A stretch of DNA of 64,000 bases from CAWJMD01 sp963700925 (GTDB taxonomy: Bacteria; Actinomycetota; Actinomycetes; Actinomycetales; CAWJMD01), in contig OY969553.1 in NCBI GenBank assembly GCA_963700925.1, positions 1,488,001 to 1,552,000 of the forward strand, given 5' to 3'. Shown here one piece after another: positions 18,566-27,193 of this stretch. The notes beneath the pieces are model-generated. The model ran no database searches. It worked only from the letters and a program-made list of their open reading frames with translations, and had not been told where the DNA came from. How positions within the stretch are numbered: position 1 is the stretch's first letter; each line of letters begins with the position of its first letter. The position numbers were made by a program, and so were the translations under genes.

Positions 18566-18720
18566 TCCCTCTCCAGGGGGTTGCGCGCCGAAGGGAGCCC
18601 CGGGCTCTACAACCCCGGGGTCCTGCGGTTTCTATCGGCACGCTGTACCGGTCTAGTGAGGCCATCCCGCAACCAGTCGCGCAGCGACGCGCGTGCTCAG
18701 GCAGTGAGAGGATCGACGAC

Positions 18721-19965
18721 ATGGCGCTGCAGATCATGGCCAGCAATCCCGACCCGGCTCTGCTCGACCTGCCGTGGGAGATCCCGCTCGAGGACTGGCC
18801 CGCCGAGCAGCTGGCCGCCCTGCCCCGCGGAATCTCCCGGCACGTGGTGCGATTCGCCCGGCTGTCGGGCCACGTCGTGGCGATCAAGGAGATCAACGAG
18901 CGGCTGGCCCGGCACGAGTACCAGCTGCTGCGGCTGCTGGGCAGGCTGGACATCCCGAGCGTCGTGCCACTCGCGGTGATCACCGGTCGCGCCGACAAGC
19001 AGGGGGAGCCTCTCGACCCCTGCCTCGTCACGCAGCACCTCAAGTTCTCGCTGCCCTACCGCGCACTGTTCAGCCAGCAGCTGCGGCCCGACACGGCCAC
19101 CCGTGCCATTGACGCCCTCGCCGTGCTGCTGGTCAGGCTGCACCTGTCCGGTTTCTGGTGGGGCGACGTGTCACTGTCCAACACGCTGTTCCGCCGAAAC
19201 GCCGGAGCCTTCGCCGCCTACCTGGTCGACGCCGAGACCGGCGAGCTGCGCAACACGCTGTCGGACGGGCAGCGCGAGCACGACCTCGAGATCGCCCGCG
19301 TCAACATCGCGGGCGAGTTGATGGACCTGCAGGCCGGCGAGCTCCTCGACGCGGACTTCGACCCCATCGACTCGAGCCAGCAGATCGTCGACCGCTACCG
19401 CGAGCTCTGGGACGCGCTGACAGCACCCGAGTCGTTCGAGGCCGGTGAGCGCTGGCGGGTCGCGGCGAGGATCGAGAAGCTCAACGACCTCGGCTTCGAC
19501 GTGGGAGAGCTCGAGATCAGTACGGACGTCGACGGCACCAAGGTGCACATCCAGCCCAAGGTGGTCGACGCCGGCCACCACACCCGCAGGCTGCTGCGCC
19601 TCACCGGGCTCGACGTCGAGGACAACCAGGCTCGGCGCCTCCTGAACGACCTCGACGCGTTCCGGGCCGCCACCGACCAGCAGGGTGAGGACGAGGAAAT
19701 CGTTGCGCACGAGTGGCTTTCGCAATGCTTCGAGCCCGTCGTGCGCGCCGTGCCTCGCGACCTGAAGCGCAAGCTCGAGCCGGCCGAGGTGTACCACGAG
19801 GTGCTCGAGCACCGCTGGTACCTGGCCGAGACCGAGAAGCGCGACGTCACTCTCCGAGAGGCGGTCGACGCCTACGTCGGAGGCGTCCTCCCCCACAAGC
19901 CCGACGAGGCCTCGGTGCTGGGCGTAGACACCCAGGCGATGCCGGTGCTCAGCCGAGACGACTGA
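18721..19965 (+). CDS. DUF4032 kinase-like protein
   Basis: A 414-residue cytoplasmic protein of the actinobacterial DUF4032 family. The first 220 residues resemble a small kinase related to the lipopolysaccharide-kinase fold: VVAIKEINERLARHEYQLLR contains the likely ATP-binding Lys and Glu, and WGDVSLSNTLF resembles the catalytic loop HxDxxxxN with Gly in place of His; LVDAETGEL may hold the metal ligand. The C-terminal DUF4032 region follows (about 230-395). Function is unknown. The ATG follows a 155-base gap from the divergent GGDEF-EAL gene. Confidence 0.82.
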   Translation: MALQIMASNPDPALLDLPWEIPLEDWPAEQLAALPRGISRHVVRFARLSGHVVAIKEINERLARHEYQLLRLLGRLDIPSVVPLAVITGRADKQGEPLDPCLVTQHLKFSLPYRALFSQQLRPDTATRAIDALAVLLVRLHLSGFWWGDVSLSNTLFRRNAGAFAAYLVDAETGELRNTLSDGQREHDLEIARVNIAGELMDLQAGELLDADFDPIDSSQQIVDRYRELWDALTAPESFEAGERWRVAARIEKLNDLGFDVGELEISTDVDGTKVHIQPKVVDAGHHTRRLLRLTGLDVEDNQARRLLNDLDAFRAATDQQGEDEEIVAHEWLSQCFEPVVRAVPRDLKRKLEPAEVYHEVLEHRWYLAETEKRDVTLREAVDAYVGGVLPHKPDEASVLGVDTQAMPVLSRDD

Positions 19966-19987
19966 CCAGCAGCCACACGACCGAACT

Positions 19988-20028
19988 GATGGTGGGCACT
20001 TCGAAGCAGGAGAGCTCGATGAGTGGGC
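19988..20028. repeat. 41-bp duplicated flank, left copy
   Basis: This stretch matches 26678-26718 at 34 of 41 bases and includes the shared block TTCGAAGCAG and GATGAGTGGGC. Both copies lie on the downstream side of a paralogous acidic-protein gene; here a TPR gene sits between repeat and paralogue. It marks the left limit of a duplicated segment. Confidence 0.75.
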
Positions 20029-20073
20029 GGTCTCTGGTCGCGCGTCGACCGCCTGCGCTGTTCATGGCGCCCT

Positions 20074-20964
20074 CTACCTGTTCTCGGGGCGCATTCCCCG
20101 GAGGACTCCCAGCGCCTTGCGGGCGACGGGAGAGTAGTCGGGGTGATCGAGCGCGTCGGCCACGATCCACGCCTCCTCGGCACCCGTCAGATCATCACGG
20201 TCGAAACAAAGCTTTCCCAGCGTGAGTGCGCCGTCGGCGGCGTAGTCGACGTCGTCGGAGCTCATCGAGGCGCGCAACCAGTGCTCGGCGCCGGCGACGT
20301 CTCCGATGCGGATGTGGAGCATCGCGAGGTTGTACGTCGCCTCCCCCACTGCTGGCAGCGAACCCAGGCGCACGGCGTCGCAGTACGCCCTGTCGGCGCC
20401 GGCGAGGTCGTCGTCCTCGAACAGCATCGTGCCAAGGTTCGTTGCCGCCTCAGCGCCATGCACGGGATGACCTGTGGCCATGGCCCTTTCGAAGGCTTCG
20501 CGGGCCCCGCTCTTGTCCCCACGCTCCTTGAGGACGAGGCCGACACAGTCCCACCCCTTGGAGCTGCATCGAGCGTCCTGACTGCCGGCGGCGCACCTGA
20601 ACGCAGCCTCGGCCTCGGCGACGTCTCCCGCAGCGAACGCCAACGGCCCGAGGTTCAGAGCGGCCCAGGGCGAGGTCTCCGGATCATCCAGCACCCACGC
20701 GCGTCGGTACATCTCCCGCGCCTCGGCGTCCCATCCACCCCGTTCGTAGCGACCACCCAACTCGTAGGCGGCCTCAGCTGCCTTCGGCCCTCCGGCGGCC
20801 GCGAGGGCGTGCAAACGGCGGTCCTCATCTGTCAGCACCGGCTCGAGGGTTCCCAGGTGGCCGTACCTGCGGTGGAGCTCAGCGGGCGCCAGCCGGTCGC
20901 CCGAGAACACGATCTCGGCCCGGGCGACGCCGTCCTCGGGCTCCAGCGGGTCGCTGATGATCAT
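20074..20964 (-). CDS. TPR/Sel1-like repeat protein
   Basis: A 296-residue protein. After an N-terminal segment of about 50 residues, it consists of tetratricopeptide-like helical repeats of about 34-36 residues (AAYELGGRYERGGWDAEAREMYRRAW, ALNLGPLAFAAGDVAEAEAAFRCAA, ATYNLAMLHIRIGDVAGAEHWLRAS are successive units). No signal peptide or membrane helix is present. It starts four bases after the stop of an acidic small-protein gene and so is in its operon, under the same sigma-factor-type promoter. The equivalent place behind the paralogue near 26.7 kb has no such gene, so it was gained or lost after the duplication. Confidence 0.82.
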   Translation of the reverse strand: MIISDPLEPEDGVARAEIVFSGDRLAPAELHRRYGHLGTLEPVLTDEDRRLHALAAAGGPKAAEAAYELGGRYERGGWDAEAREMYRRAWVLDDPETSPWAALNLGPLAFAAGDVAEAEAAFRCAAGSQDARCSSKGWDCVGLVLKERGDKSGAREAFERAMATGHPVHGAEAATNLGTMLFEDDDLAGADRAYCDAVRLGSLPAVGEATYNLAMLHIRIGDVAGAEHWLRASMSSDDVDYAADGALTLGKLCFDRDDLTGAEEAWIVADALDHPDYSPVARKALGVLRGMRPENR

Positions 20965-20968
20965 GGCG

Positions 20969-21328
20969 CTACTTCTTCTCGGTGCCGGTCCACGGGTCGA
21001 TCTCGCGGTTGGTGGTCAGGCCGCGATAGTCGCCTGTCGAGTTCAGGTACTTGAACTCCTCCGCGTCGCTGTCAGCGGTGACCGTGCTGGAGGCGCCGAA
21101 GCGCGGCTCGACGTCAAGTTCGGCAGGCACCCCTGTCTTCGGAGATGCGGTGGTCGTCGCAGGGAGGTCAGGCGCCGAGAGGACGTCGGTGGCGTCTGCT
21201 GGTGCGAGCGCGTCCAGCGGTGTCAGCTCGGGCAGCCCATCGACAGCGGGGTCGGGTGTCGACTCCGCCTGGTCACCCTGGTGCAGGTCGTCACCGGTCC
21301 AGTCGATGCTCGGGTCGTCGTTCCACAT
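20969..21328 (-). CDS. acidic paralogue A, PELTPLDALAP family
   Basis: A 119-residue, very acidic, probably disordered protein; no known domain. It shares four blocks with the protein encoded at 26727-27092: an MW(N/S)DD start, the central PELTPLDALAP(A/E)DATD, a G-V-P-x-(D/E)-L-D block ending in PRFG, and the C-terminal IDPWTG(T/A)EKK. The ATG is preceded by AGGAGGACACC, identical in the two genes. A GGAAC-N18-CGTC promoter lies upstream. Membership in a sigma-factor regulon with dynamin and Hsp70 genes suggests a stress-related or adaptor role, which is inference. Confidence 0.8.
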   Translation of the reverse strand: MWNDDPSIDWTGDDLHQGDQAESTPDPAVDGLPELTPLDALAPADATDVLSAPDLPATTTASPKTGVPAELDVEPRFGASSTVTADSDAEEFKYLNSTGDYRGLTTNREIDPWTGTEKK

Positions 21329-21382
21329 GGTGTCCTCCTGCTCTCCGGTCCTGCTCCGCGGTCCGAGTGGTGCTGTCACCTG

Positions 21383-21411
21383 TTGACGCCGGCACCCTGC
21401 TCAGAGGTTCC
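21383..21411 (-). promoter_or_regulatory. ECF-type promoter, GGAAC-N18-CGTC, copy 1
   Basis: On the minus strand GGAAC (21411-21407) is followed after exactly 18 bases by CGTCAA (21388-21383), 57 bases upstream of the ATG of acidic paralogue A. The element and its spacing match those upstream of three other genes in this region, and the form matches ECF sigma promoters (GGAAC -35, CGTC -10). Confidence 0.75.
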
Positions 21412-21437
21412 ACCCTGGTTCCCGCTTCTGGCCGCGC

Positions 21438-21490
21438 GTGAGATCAGGCCCTGGGAACCCGCAGGCCGAATACGAGCTCGCGCAAGTCGC
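21438..21490 (+). pseudogene. 5' remnant of a duplicated sigma-factor gene
   Basis: A GTG frame begins with MRSGPGNPQAEYELAQ and then diverges. The intact sigma factor at 27194 begins with MRTRQAEYELAQ, and the DNA just upstream of both (TGGCCGCGCGT) also matches. The similarity stops after about 17 codons, near the 3' end of the large surface-protein gene. It is the broken left copy of the sigma gene. Confidence 0.75.
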
Positions 21491-21525
21491 GACCGGGTCA
21501 TCGTGGCTCTCACCAGATCTTCGCG

Positions 21526-24500
21526 CTACAGCGCAGCCGGGTCCTGCCTCAGGATCATGGTCCACATGGTTGCGGACGACTGCGGGGAGTCCGCTGTGGC
21601 GACGAGCCCGCCGTACGGACCCGCAGCGATGCCTCCGTCGGAGTCGGCCAGCACGCTGCAGACTCGGCCCGTCGTCGGCGCGCATGCGGCTTCACGCTGG
21701 GTGACACCACCGGGAAGCGCGAAGGCTGTCGTGGTGGACGACCTGTCGGCCCAGTAGGACAGGGCCCAGTCGCCGGCAACGGCATCGTCGTCGACGAGGG
21801 TCGTCGGCGTCGTGTGGTTGGCCCGGACGACCGTCTCCGACGCCTTCACGAAGTCGGGCTCCAGCATGTCACCGGAGTACGCAGCGACCGTCAGCGTGAA
21901 CTTCGCCGCCAGGTCGAGCGGCACCCTCACCACCTTGCCGCCGTCGCCCGCCGCGGCCACCTTCGTGTAGACGGTGGTCACCATGGTGCCCGCCTGGGCG
22001 GTGTCGATCAGGGTCCAGCCGGTCGTCCCGGTCGGGGCCGACTGCACGCGGCTGGCGGAGTTCAGGCTGAGGATCATGACCAGCCGGTCGCCGGCCACCG
22101 TTGCGGCCGGGACGGTCGTGTTGGGCGACGCGAGGTTGCCGTTGCTGACCGTGCCGCCGACGCGCGCGATGGGCCTGACGGCCGTCACCGCGATCGGCTT
22201 GACCAGGGTGGTCGGCGCGCCGTCGTTGTCCGTCACGGTCACCGAGACCTGGTAGGTGCCGGTCGCGGCGAACGTGTGGCTGAGCGGAGTCGCACCGGTG
22301 TCGGTGCCACCGTCGCCGAAGTCCCATGCATACGAGTCCACGGTCTCGTCGTCAGTGGAGGCCGAGGCGTCGAAGGTGCATACGAGGTAGCGGCAGCTTG
22401 ACGTGTAAGCCGCAGTCGGCGGCGCGTTGGTGCGTACCACCGTGATGGTGTGCGTGGTCGTCGTCTGGCCGCCCTGGTCATCGGTGACCGTCACGGCTAC
22501 CGCGTAGTCACCATCGTCGGCGAAGGTGTGGCTCGGCGCGACGCCGGTGTCCGTGCCGGTGTCGCCGAAGTCCCAGCCGTACGACGCCACGCTGCCGTCC
22601 TCGTCGCTCGAGGTCGACGCATCGAAGTCACACGTCAGGCTGACGCAGGTGTGCGTGAAGTCCGCAAGCGGCAGGACGTTGGGATCGACGGTGCGCAGCA
22701 CGATCGACCATGTCGTCGCCTGGTTGGTCGGCGAGTCGGTTCCGACCGCGTCCTTCGCCGTCGCCGTCAGGTTCCCGTAGGTCCCCGCCGGTACCGAACC
22801 GTCGGAGTCGGCGAGCACGCTGCAGACCCTGCCCGTCGAGGTCGCGCAAGCCCCCTGGCGAGACGTCACGCCGCCCGGCAGCTCGAAGCCAGCGGTCAGC
22901 GAGGTCTTGTCGGCCCAGTGCGACACCACCCAGGCACCCGGCGGTGCGGTCACCACCGGGGTGGCGTGACCGGCCCGATTGACGGTCTCGGCGAGCTGTG
23001 CGGACACCACGTCGCCGGTGCGAGCACCGGTGTAGGCCGCGACCGTCATCGTGTACTTCGTCGCCACGTTGATCGGGACGGTGACCCTGGTGCCGGCGTC
23101 CGCAGCGCCAGCGAGCTTGGTGTAGGTCGTCGTGGCCATCCCGGTGTTCATCGACGTGCCGAAAACGGTCCAGCCGGTGACGCCGGTCGGGCTGGAGAGC
23201 ACCCGGTTGCTGGCTGCCAGGCTCAGCACCATGACCAACCGGTCTCCTTCGGAGACGTTGGCCGGAAGGGTCACGTTGGGTGTTGTCGAGTTGCCCGCAA
23301 AAGCGCTGCTGCCGACATAGGCCACCGTGCTCGGGATCGGCTCCGCATTCACCGTGACGGTCCCGGTCACGACGTCCGTTGCCACGTCATCGTCGGTAGC
23401 AGTCAGCTGGACGGTGTAGGTGCCCGGACCGCTGAACGTATGAGCCACTGACACGCCATCGCCGGTGTTGAACTCAGAGGTCGGGTCGCCGAAGTCCCAG
23501 TCGAAGCCTTCGACTGTGCCGTCAGCGTCGACGGACGTTGACCCGTCGAAGGCGCACTCGAGGTAGGTGCACTCGCTCGTGAAGGCCGCTGTCGGTCCCT
23601 CGTTGGGCTTCTCGACAGTGACCTGGTGGGTCGTCGTGGAGACGGCGTCCTGGTCGTCAGTCACGGTGAGTGAAACGTCGTAGGTGCCGCTGGCCAGGAA
23701 GTCGTGGGTCGCAGACTCTGACCCTGCACCCTGGCCATCGCCGAAGTCCCAGTCGTAGGAGGTGATCTGGCCGTCGGAGTCCTCCGACGTCGAGGTGAAC
23801 GTGCAGTGGATCCCGTCGCACGTCTCGGTGAAGCTCGCCGAGGGCCCGACGTTGGGAAGAACCGATGCGAGGAACAGGGCGCGGCCGCGCCAGTCGATGC
23901 CGCCTGCGGCCTTGCTGTTGACGATCGTCGAGGTCCCGCTGGGCGCTCCGTTGGCGAAGGGGATCCGCGACAGTGATCCGTCGACGGTGGCCACGGTGTA
24001 GAGGTTGTTGCCGTCGAGGAACATCCCCTTGGTCGTACTCCAGTTGACGTTCCCGCCGGTCACGATGTTCTCGGTGGGGTTGACGATGCCGCTGTCCGGT
24101 GTGAAGAAGCGCCAGTACAGCGAGTTCACGCCAGCCTTGGTGTAGTAAAGGCGGCCGTTCCAGTAGAACATTCCGGTCATCTCTCGGATGCCGCCGGCTG
24201 TGCCCGTCGACGTGCTGGTGTACCAGGTCGGCAGCACGCCGGCATACGTCGAGCCCGCTGCGCCGCTCCCGGTCAACACCGTGCTCCACAGCGGGTCGAG
24301 ATAGGGGTTGATCGCCTCGGCGGGTCCGAACGTCACGCCGTCGAAAGACCGCTTGTAGAACATGCCGTCGGTGCTGCCATAGAAGAGGCTGCGACCGACC
24401 ATCACGGCGCCGCGCACGCTGGTCCAGTCGAAGCCGGTGGTCGTGGTGAGGTTCTGTGACGTGATCGCGCTGCCGTCGTAGGAGACGACGTTCGCCGCCG

Positions 24501-26466
24501 TGGCATTGGGTGGCACGGGCGTCGGGTTCAGGATCTCGATCGCATTGACCTCGGGATTGCCGGTCACGTGGATGAAGTCGATGTTGACGGTGCCGTCGCT
24601 GGTGATGTCGAACGACTTCATCGTGCCCCTGTTGACACCAGGGTCAACGTTGGGGTCGTAGTTGGTCAGCTTGGCAACACCGTCGATCGACACGTTGAAC
24701 CTGCGGGTCGATGACGATCGGCTCGCGAAGTACAGCCGCACCGTGAGAGGCGTACCCGCCGCGGCTGGGAAGGACCACAACATCTCAGGGGCAGTGGTCG
24801 AGTCGTTGCGCTCCGATGTCCAGATGCCCAGCGGAGTGGTCGACGGCACGTTGACCAGGTTGGCCGCCGTCAGCGCGCCTTGTGCTGTTGCTGTGCTCCC
24901 CGTGTTGTGGAACGTGCTGGGGGCCGCGGTCGTGTCAGCGGTCCAGTCGGGCCCGCCATCGGTCGCTGCTACCAGGGCGCCACCGGCGTTGACCCGGTAG
25001 AGGACGTTGGTGTTCGAAACAGGCGAGGCGATGTGGACGTTGCCGGGCAGCGAGCCGGCCTTGGTCGAGGCGATGTTGGAGCCCTCGCTGTAAGGGAAGA
25101 ACGCGATGCGGGCCCGCTGGTAGAGGTTGTCGCCGATCCACTCGGTGTCGCTGACGACAAAGATGCCTTCGTTGGTCGGGTAGACCTCGTAGGCCGCCTC
25201 GCCGCGCGGGTTGCGTCCCGGGTTCCACTTGAGCGGCACGCCAGTCGTCGGATCGAGCGCGGACAGGCCGGGCCGCGGAACGGCCCCCTGCCGCGCGTTG
25301 TCGGTTCCGGTGACGTTGTTCATCCAGCGGTTGTGCCCTCCGACGTACACGGCGGCCTCGCTGATGCCGACGCCCCACAGGGTGTCTCCGCCGGAGTTGG
25401 CGCTCCAGGTCGGCAGCAGCGTCGTTCCGACCGCGCGGGTCTCCCAGCGTGCGGCCGTGTCGCAGAGGTTGGGCGGGTGCGGGCCCCCCGTGGTGGCAAC
25501 GACGAAGTAGTTGCCGTCGGGCGACATCTCGACATCGCGCATGTAGCTGTCGAACGCGTTCTGGGAGCAGATGGGCGAGTACTGAGTGGTCACCCAGGTC
25601 GTCGAGACCGCGGCCGAGGTGGCGTTGAGGTCGATCATGACGATCTGGTTTCGCGTCACGCCGTTGACGGTCCTGAAGTTGCCGATGACGATCAGGCGGT
25701 CGCCGGCGGGACTGAGGCTGACTCCCGACTCACGCGGGCCGATGGGTGCCTGGGCGCCTGAGCCGGTGTTGTTGTGGTGTCCCGCCATCTGGATGTTCAT
25801 GTACGCGGCGTCGAGGACGCCGGTCGTCGCGTTGAGGGTGACGAGCTTGCCGTGGTTCACGCCCGCGATCTTGGTGAAGAACCCGCCGATGAAGAGCCGG
25901 TTGCCCGGCAGCAGCTCGATGGTCTGGATGCCACCGTTGGTCGAGGGTGCCTTGAACGAGGGCACCGCCAGACCCGTGTTCACAAAGAGCAGCTGAAGGT
26001 GGTTGGGACCCACACCGTTGACCTTGGTGAAGTCGCCGGCCACGTACACGGTGGGCTGCCCGCCAACGATCGGTCCCTCCAGCATCTGCTGGACCTGACC
26101 GTCGAACGTCGGCTTGAAGGCCTGGTCGACGACCCCGGTCGCCTTGTCCCAGGCGAAGATGTTGGCTCGCGGGTACTGGGTGCCGTTCATCGGCTCGGCA
26201 ACAGTGGTGAACAGGCCGGCGGCGATCATCTTGCTGCCGACCTCGACGATCTTGGTCACCTCGCCGTCGAGCACCCAAGGGGTCTTCCTGCTCGGCACGT
26301 CACTGGGCATGCGGACGGCGGGGTCCGGCTCAGCCAGTGCGGCAGCCGCCACCTGGGTCGCGGTGGGTGCCTCCGGAGCGGCGACTGCGCTGGCCGACGT
26401 CGCCATACTGACCGGGATCGCGATGACCATCGCGAGCGCGAGTGCGTAAATGCGACGTGAGCGCAC
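21526..26466 (-). CDS. giant secreted PKD/malectin/beta-propeller surface protein
   Basis: A 1646-residue exported protein with a signal peptide ending near ASAVAA. Domains in order: a repeat-rich beta-propeller-like part (about 65-500), a malectin-like carbohydrate-binding region (about 525-700, opening with VLYRVNAGG), a second propeller-like stretch (720-870), PKD1 (875-955) and PKD2 (958-1040), a jelly-roll-like module X1 (1048-1258), PKD3 (1265-1345), PKD4 (1348-1430) and module X2 (1434-1646). Each PKD has an added Cys pair near its start. Modules X1 and X2 are clear paralogues. There is no LPXTG or membrane anchor. The GTG start has GGAG six bases upstream. A cell-surface binding or adhesion role is inferred. 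Confidence 0.88.
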   Translation of the reverse strand: MRSRRIYALALAMVIAIPVSMATSASAVAAPEAPTATQVAAAALAEPDPAVRMPSDVPSRKTPWVLDGEVTKIVEVGSKMIAAGLFTTVAEPMNGTQYPRANIFAWDKATGVVDQAFKPTFDGQVQQMLEGPIVGGQPTVYVAGDFTKVNGVGPNHLQLLFVNTGLAVPSFKAPSTNGGIQTIELLPGNRLFIGGFFTKIAGVNHGKLVTLNATTGVLDAAYMNIQMAGHHNNTGSGAQAPIGPRESGVSLSPAGDRLIVIGNFRTVNGVTRNQIVMIDLNATSAAVSTTWVTTQYSPICSQNAFDSYMRDVEMSPDGNYFVVATTGGPHPPNLCDTAARWETRAVGTTLLPTWSANSGGDTLWGVGISEAAVYVGGHNRWMNNVTGTDNARQGAVPRPGLSALDPTTGVPLKWNPGRNPRGEAAYEVYPTNEGIFVVSDTEWIGDNLYQRARIAFFPYSEGSNIASTKAGSLPGNVHIASPVSNTNVLYRVNAGGALVAATDGGPDWTADTTAAPSTFHNTGSTATAQGALTAANLVNVPSTTPLGIWTSERNDSTTAPEMLWSFPAAAGTPLTVRLYFASRSSSTRRFNVSIDGVAKLTNYDPNVDPGVNRGTMKSFDITSDGTVNIDFIHVTGNPEVNAIEILNPTPVPPNATAANVVSYDGSAITSQNLTTTTGFDWTSVRGAVMVGRSLFYGSTDGMFYKRSFDGVTFGPAEAINPYLDPLWSTVLTGSGAAGSTYAGVLPTWYTSTSTGTAGGIREMTGMFYWNGRLYYTKAGVNSLYWRFFTPDSGIVNPTENIVTGGNVNWSTTKGMFLDGNNLYTVATVDGSLSRIPFANGAPSGTSTIVNSKAAGGIDWRGRALFLASVLPNVGPSASFTETCDGIHCTFTSTSEDSDGQITSYDWDFGDGQGAGSESATHDFLASGTYDVSLTVTDDQDAVSTTTHQVTVEKPNEGPTAAFTSECTYLECAFDGSTSVDADGTVEGFDWDFGDPTSEFNTGDGVSVAHTFSGPGTYTVQLTATDDDVATDVVTGTVTVNAEPIPSTVAYVGSSAFAGNSTTPNVTLPANVSEGDRLVMVLSLAASNRVLSSPTGVTGWTVFGTSMNTGMATTTYTKLAGAADAGTRVTVPINVATKYTMTVAAYTGARTGDVVSAQLAETVNRAGHATPVVTAPPGAWVVSHWADKTSLTAGFELPGGVTSRQGACATSTGRVCSVLADSDGSVPAGTYGNLTATAKDAVGTDSPTNQATTWSIVLRTVDPNVLPLADFTHTCVSLTCDFDASTSSDEDGSVASYGWDFGDTGTDTGVAPSHTFADDGDYAVAVTVTDDQGGQTTTTHTITVVRTNAPPTAAYTSSCRYLVCTFDASASTDDETVDSYAWDFGDGGTDTGATPLSHTFAATGTYQVSVTVTDNDGAPTTLVKPIAVTAVRPIARVGGTVSNGNLASPNTTVPAATVAGDRLVMILSLNSASRVQSAPTGTTGWTLIDTAQAGTMVTTVYTKVAAAGDGGKVVRVPLDLAAKFTLTVAAYSGDMLEPDFVKASETVVRANHTTPTTLVDDDAVAGDWALSYWADRSSTTTAFALPGGVTQREAACAPTTGRVCSVLADSDGGIAAGPYGGLVATADSPQSSATMWTMILRQDPAAL

Positions 26467-26726
26467 GATTTCTCCGATGGACGACGAAAAGAGCAGGGCT
26501 GAAGCCGGTGACGACCTCAGCGTGGAGGCACGGCACGCGGTGTGTCAGCCGAATGGGGTACTAAGGCAACGTCGAGTGACGAGTTTCACCCGTGCGGCGT
26601 AGCGGTATCGGGGGCTTGGACCAGGGGCTCGTCGATTGCCAGCGGAGAGTCACAACAATGGACAGCAGAAGTCCCCTGATAGAGGGCATTTCGAAGCAGA
26701 GCAGCCCGATGAGTGGGCTGATGGCG
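26467..26726. other. intergenic region upstream of the surface-protein gene
   Basis: These 260 bases contain the leader and promoter of the surface-protein gene at the left and the right-hand copy of a 41-bp duplicated flank (26678-26718). No GGAAC-N18-CGTC element was found here, so the surface protein is probably not in that regulon. No gene was seen. Confidence 0.6.
26678..26718. repeat. 41-bp duplicated flank, right copy
   Basis: This stretch matches 19988-20028 at 34 of 41 bases. Here it lies directly next to the end of acidic paralogue B, which is probably the ancestral arrangement; in the left copy a TPR gene intervenes. Confidence 0.75.
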
Positions 26727-27092
26727 CTACTTCTTCTCGGCGCCGGTCCAGGGGTCGATCACACGACCGCTGGGGGTTTCCCACTGGCCGCTCGAGTGCA
26801 GGTAGTCGTACGGCTCCTTCGCGGCGTCGTCGGTCACGCCGTCGGGGCCGTTCAGAGAGCCGAAGCGTGGCTGGAGGTCGAGATCGGACGGCACGCCGGC
26901 CATGGTGGTGTCGGCCGCGGGCACTGCGACGTCGGGGGCCACGAGGATGTCTGTGGCGTCCTCGGGCGCGAGAGCGTCCAGTGGCGTCAGCTCGGGCAGC
27001 TCGTCGACGGTCGGGTCGAAGGTCGTGTCGGCCCAGACGTCCTGCTGCGCGTCGCCGCCGTCCCAGACGCCGGTCGTGTCGTCGCTCCACAT
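26727..27092 (-). CDS. acidic paralogue B, PELTPLDALAP family
   Basis: A 121-residue acidic, Asp/Trp-containing protein, the close paralogue of the one at 20969-21328. The shared blocks are the MW(N/S)DD start, the central PELTPLDALAPEDATDIL, the PRFG block and the terminal IDPWTGAEKK. Low hydrophobicity suggests a soluble, partly disordered chain. AAGGAGGACACC precedes the ATG, and a GGAAC-N18-CGTC promoter lies 40 bases upstream. The sigma-factor gene is divergently transcribed from the same 100-base region, so B is the most direct candidate target. No function is known to me. Confidence 0.8.
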   Translation of the reverse strand: MWSDDTTGVWDGGDAQQDVWADTTFDPTVDELPELTPLDALAPEDATDILVAPDVAVPAADTTMAGVPSDLDLQPRFGSLNGPDGVTDDAAKEPYDYLHSSGQWETPSGRVIDPWTGAEKK

Positions 27093-27130
27093 GGTGTCCT
27101 CCTTCATCGTCCGAGTCCTGCTCTCACTCC

Positions 27131-27159
27131 TTGACGCTGCAAGCCGGCGTGAAAGTTCC
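27131..27159 (-). promoter_or_regulatory. ECF-type promoter, GGAAC-N18-CGTC, copy 2
   Basis: On the minus strand GGAAC (27159-27155) is followed after exactly 18 bases by CGTCAA (27136-27131), 40 bases upstream of the paralogue B start. It lies in the region shared with the divergent sigma-factor gene, where an autoregulating promoter would be expected. Confidence 0.78.
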
Positions 27160-27193
27160 ACGTCCTGGTCGTGGCCGCGCGTAGGCTCCACCC

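Noticed and set aside
18566..18720. Possible small gene between the GGDEF-EAL and DUF4032 genes
   Set aside because: The open frames lack ribosome-binding sites and read as upstream parts of neighbours; the divergent promoters must lie here.
19949..20065. 38-codon minus-strand frame with a CFE-type peptide seen in both 41-bp duplicated flanks
   Set aside because: The right-hand copy has no start codon in the same frame, so the similarity is better explained by duplicated non-coding DNA.
26467..26600. Search for a fifth GGAAC-N18-CGTC promoter before the surface-protein gene
   Set aside because: No GTTCC/GGAAC word with a partner at the right distance was found.
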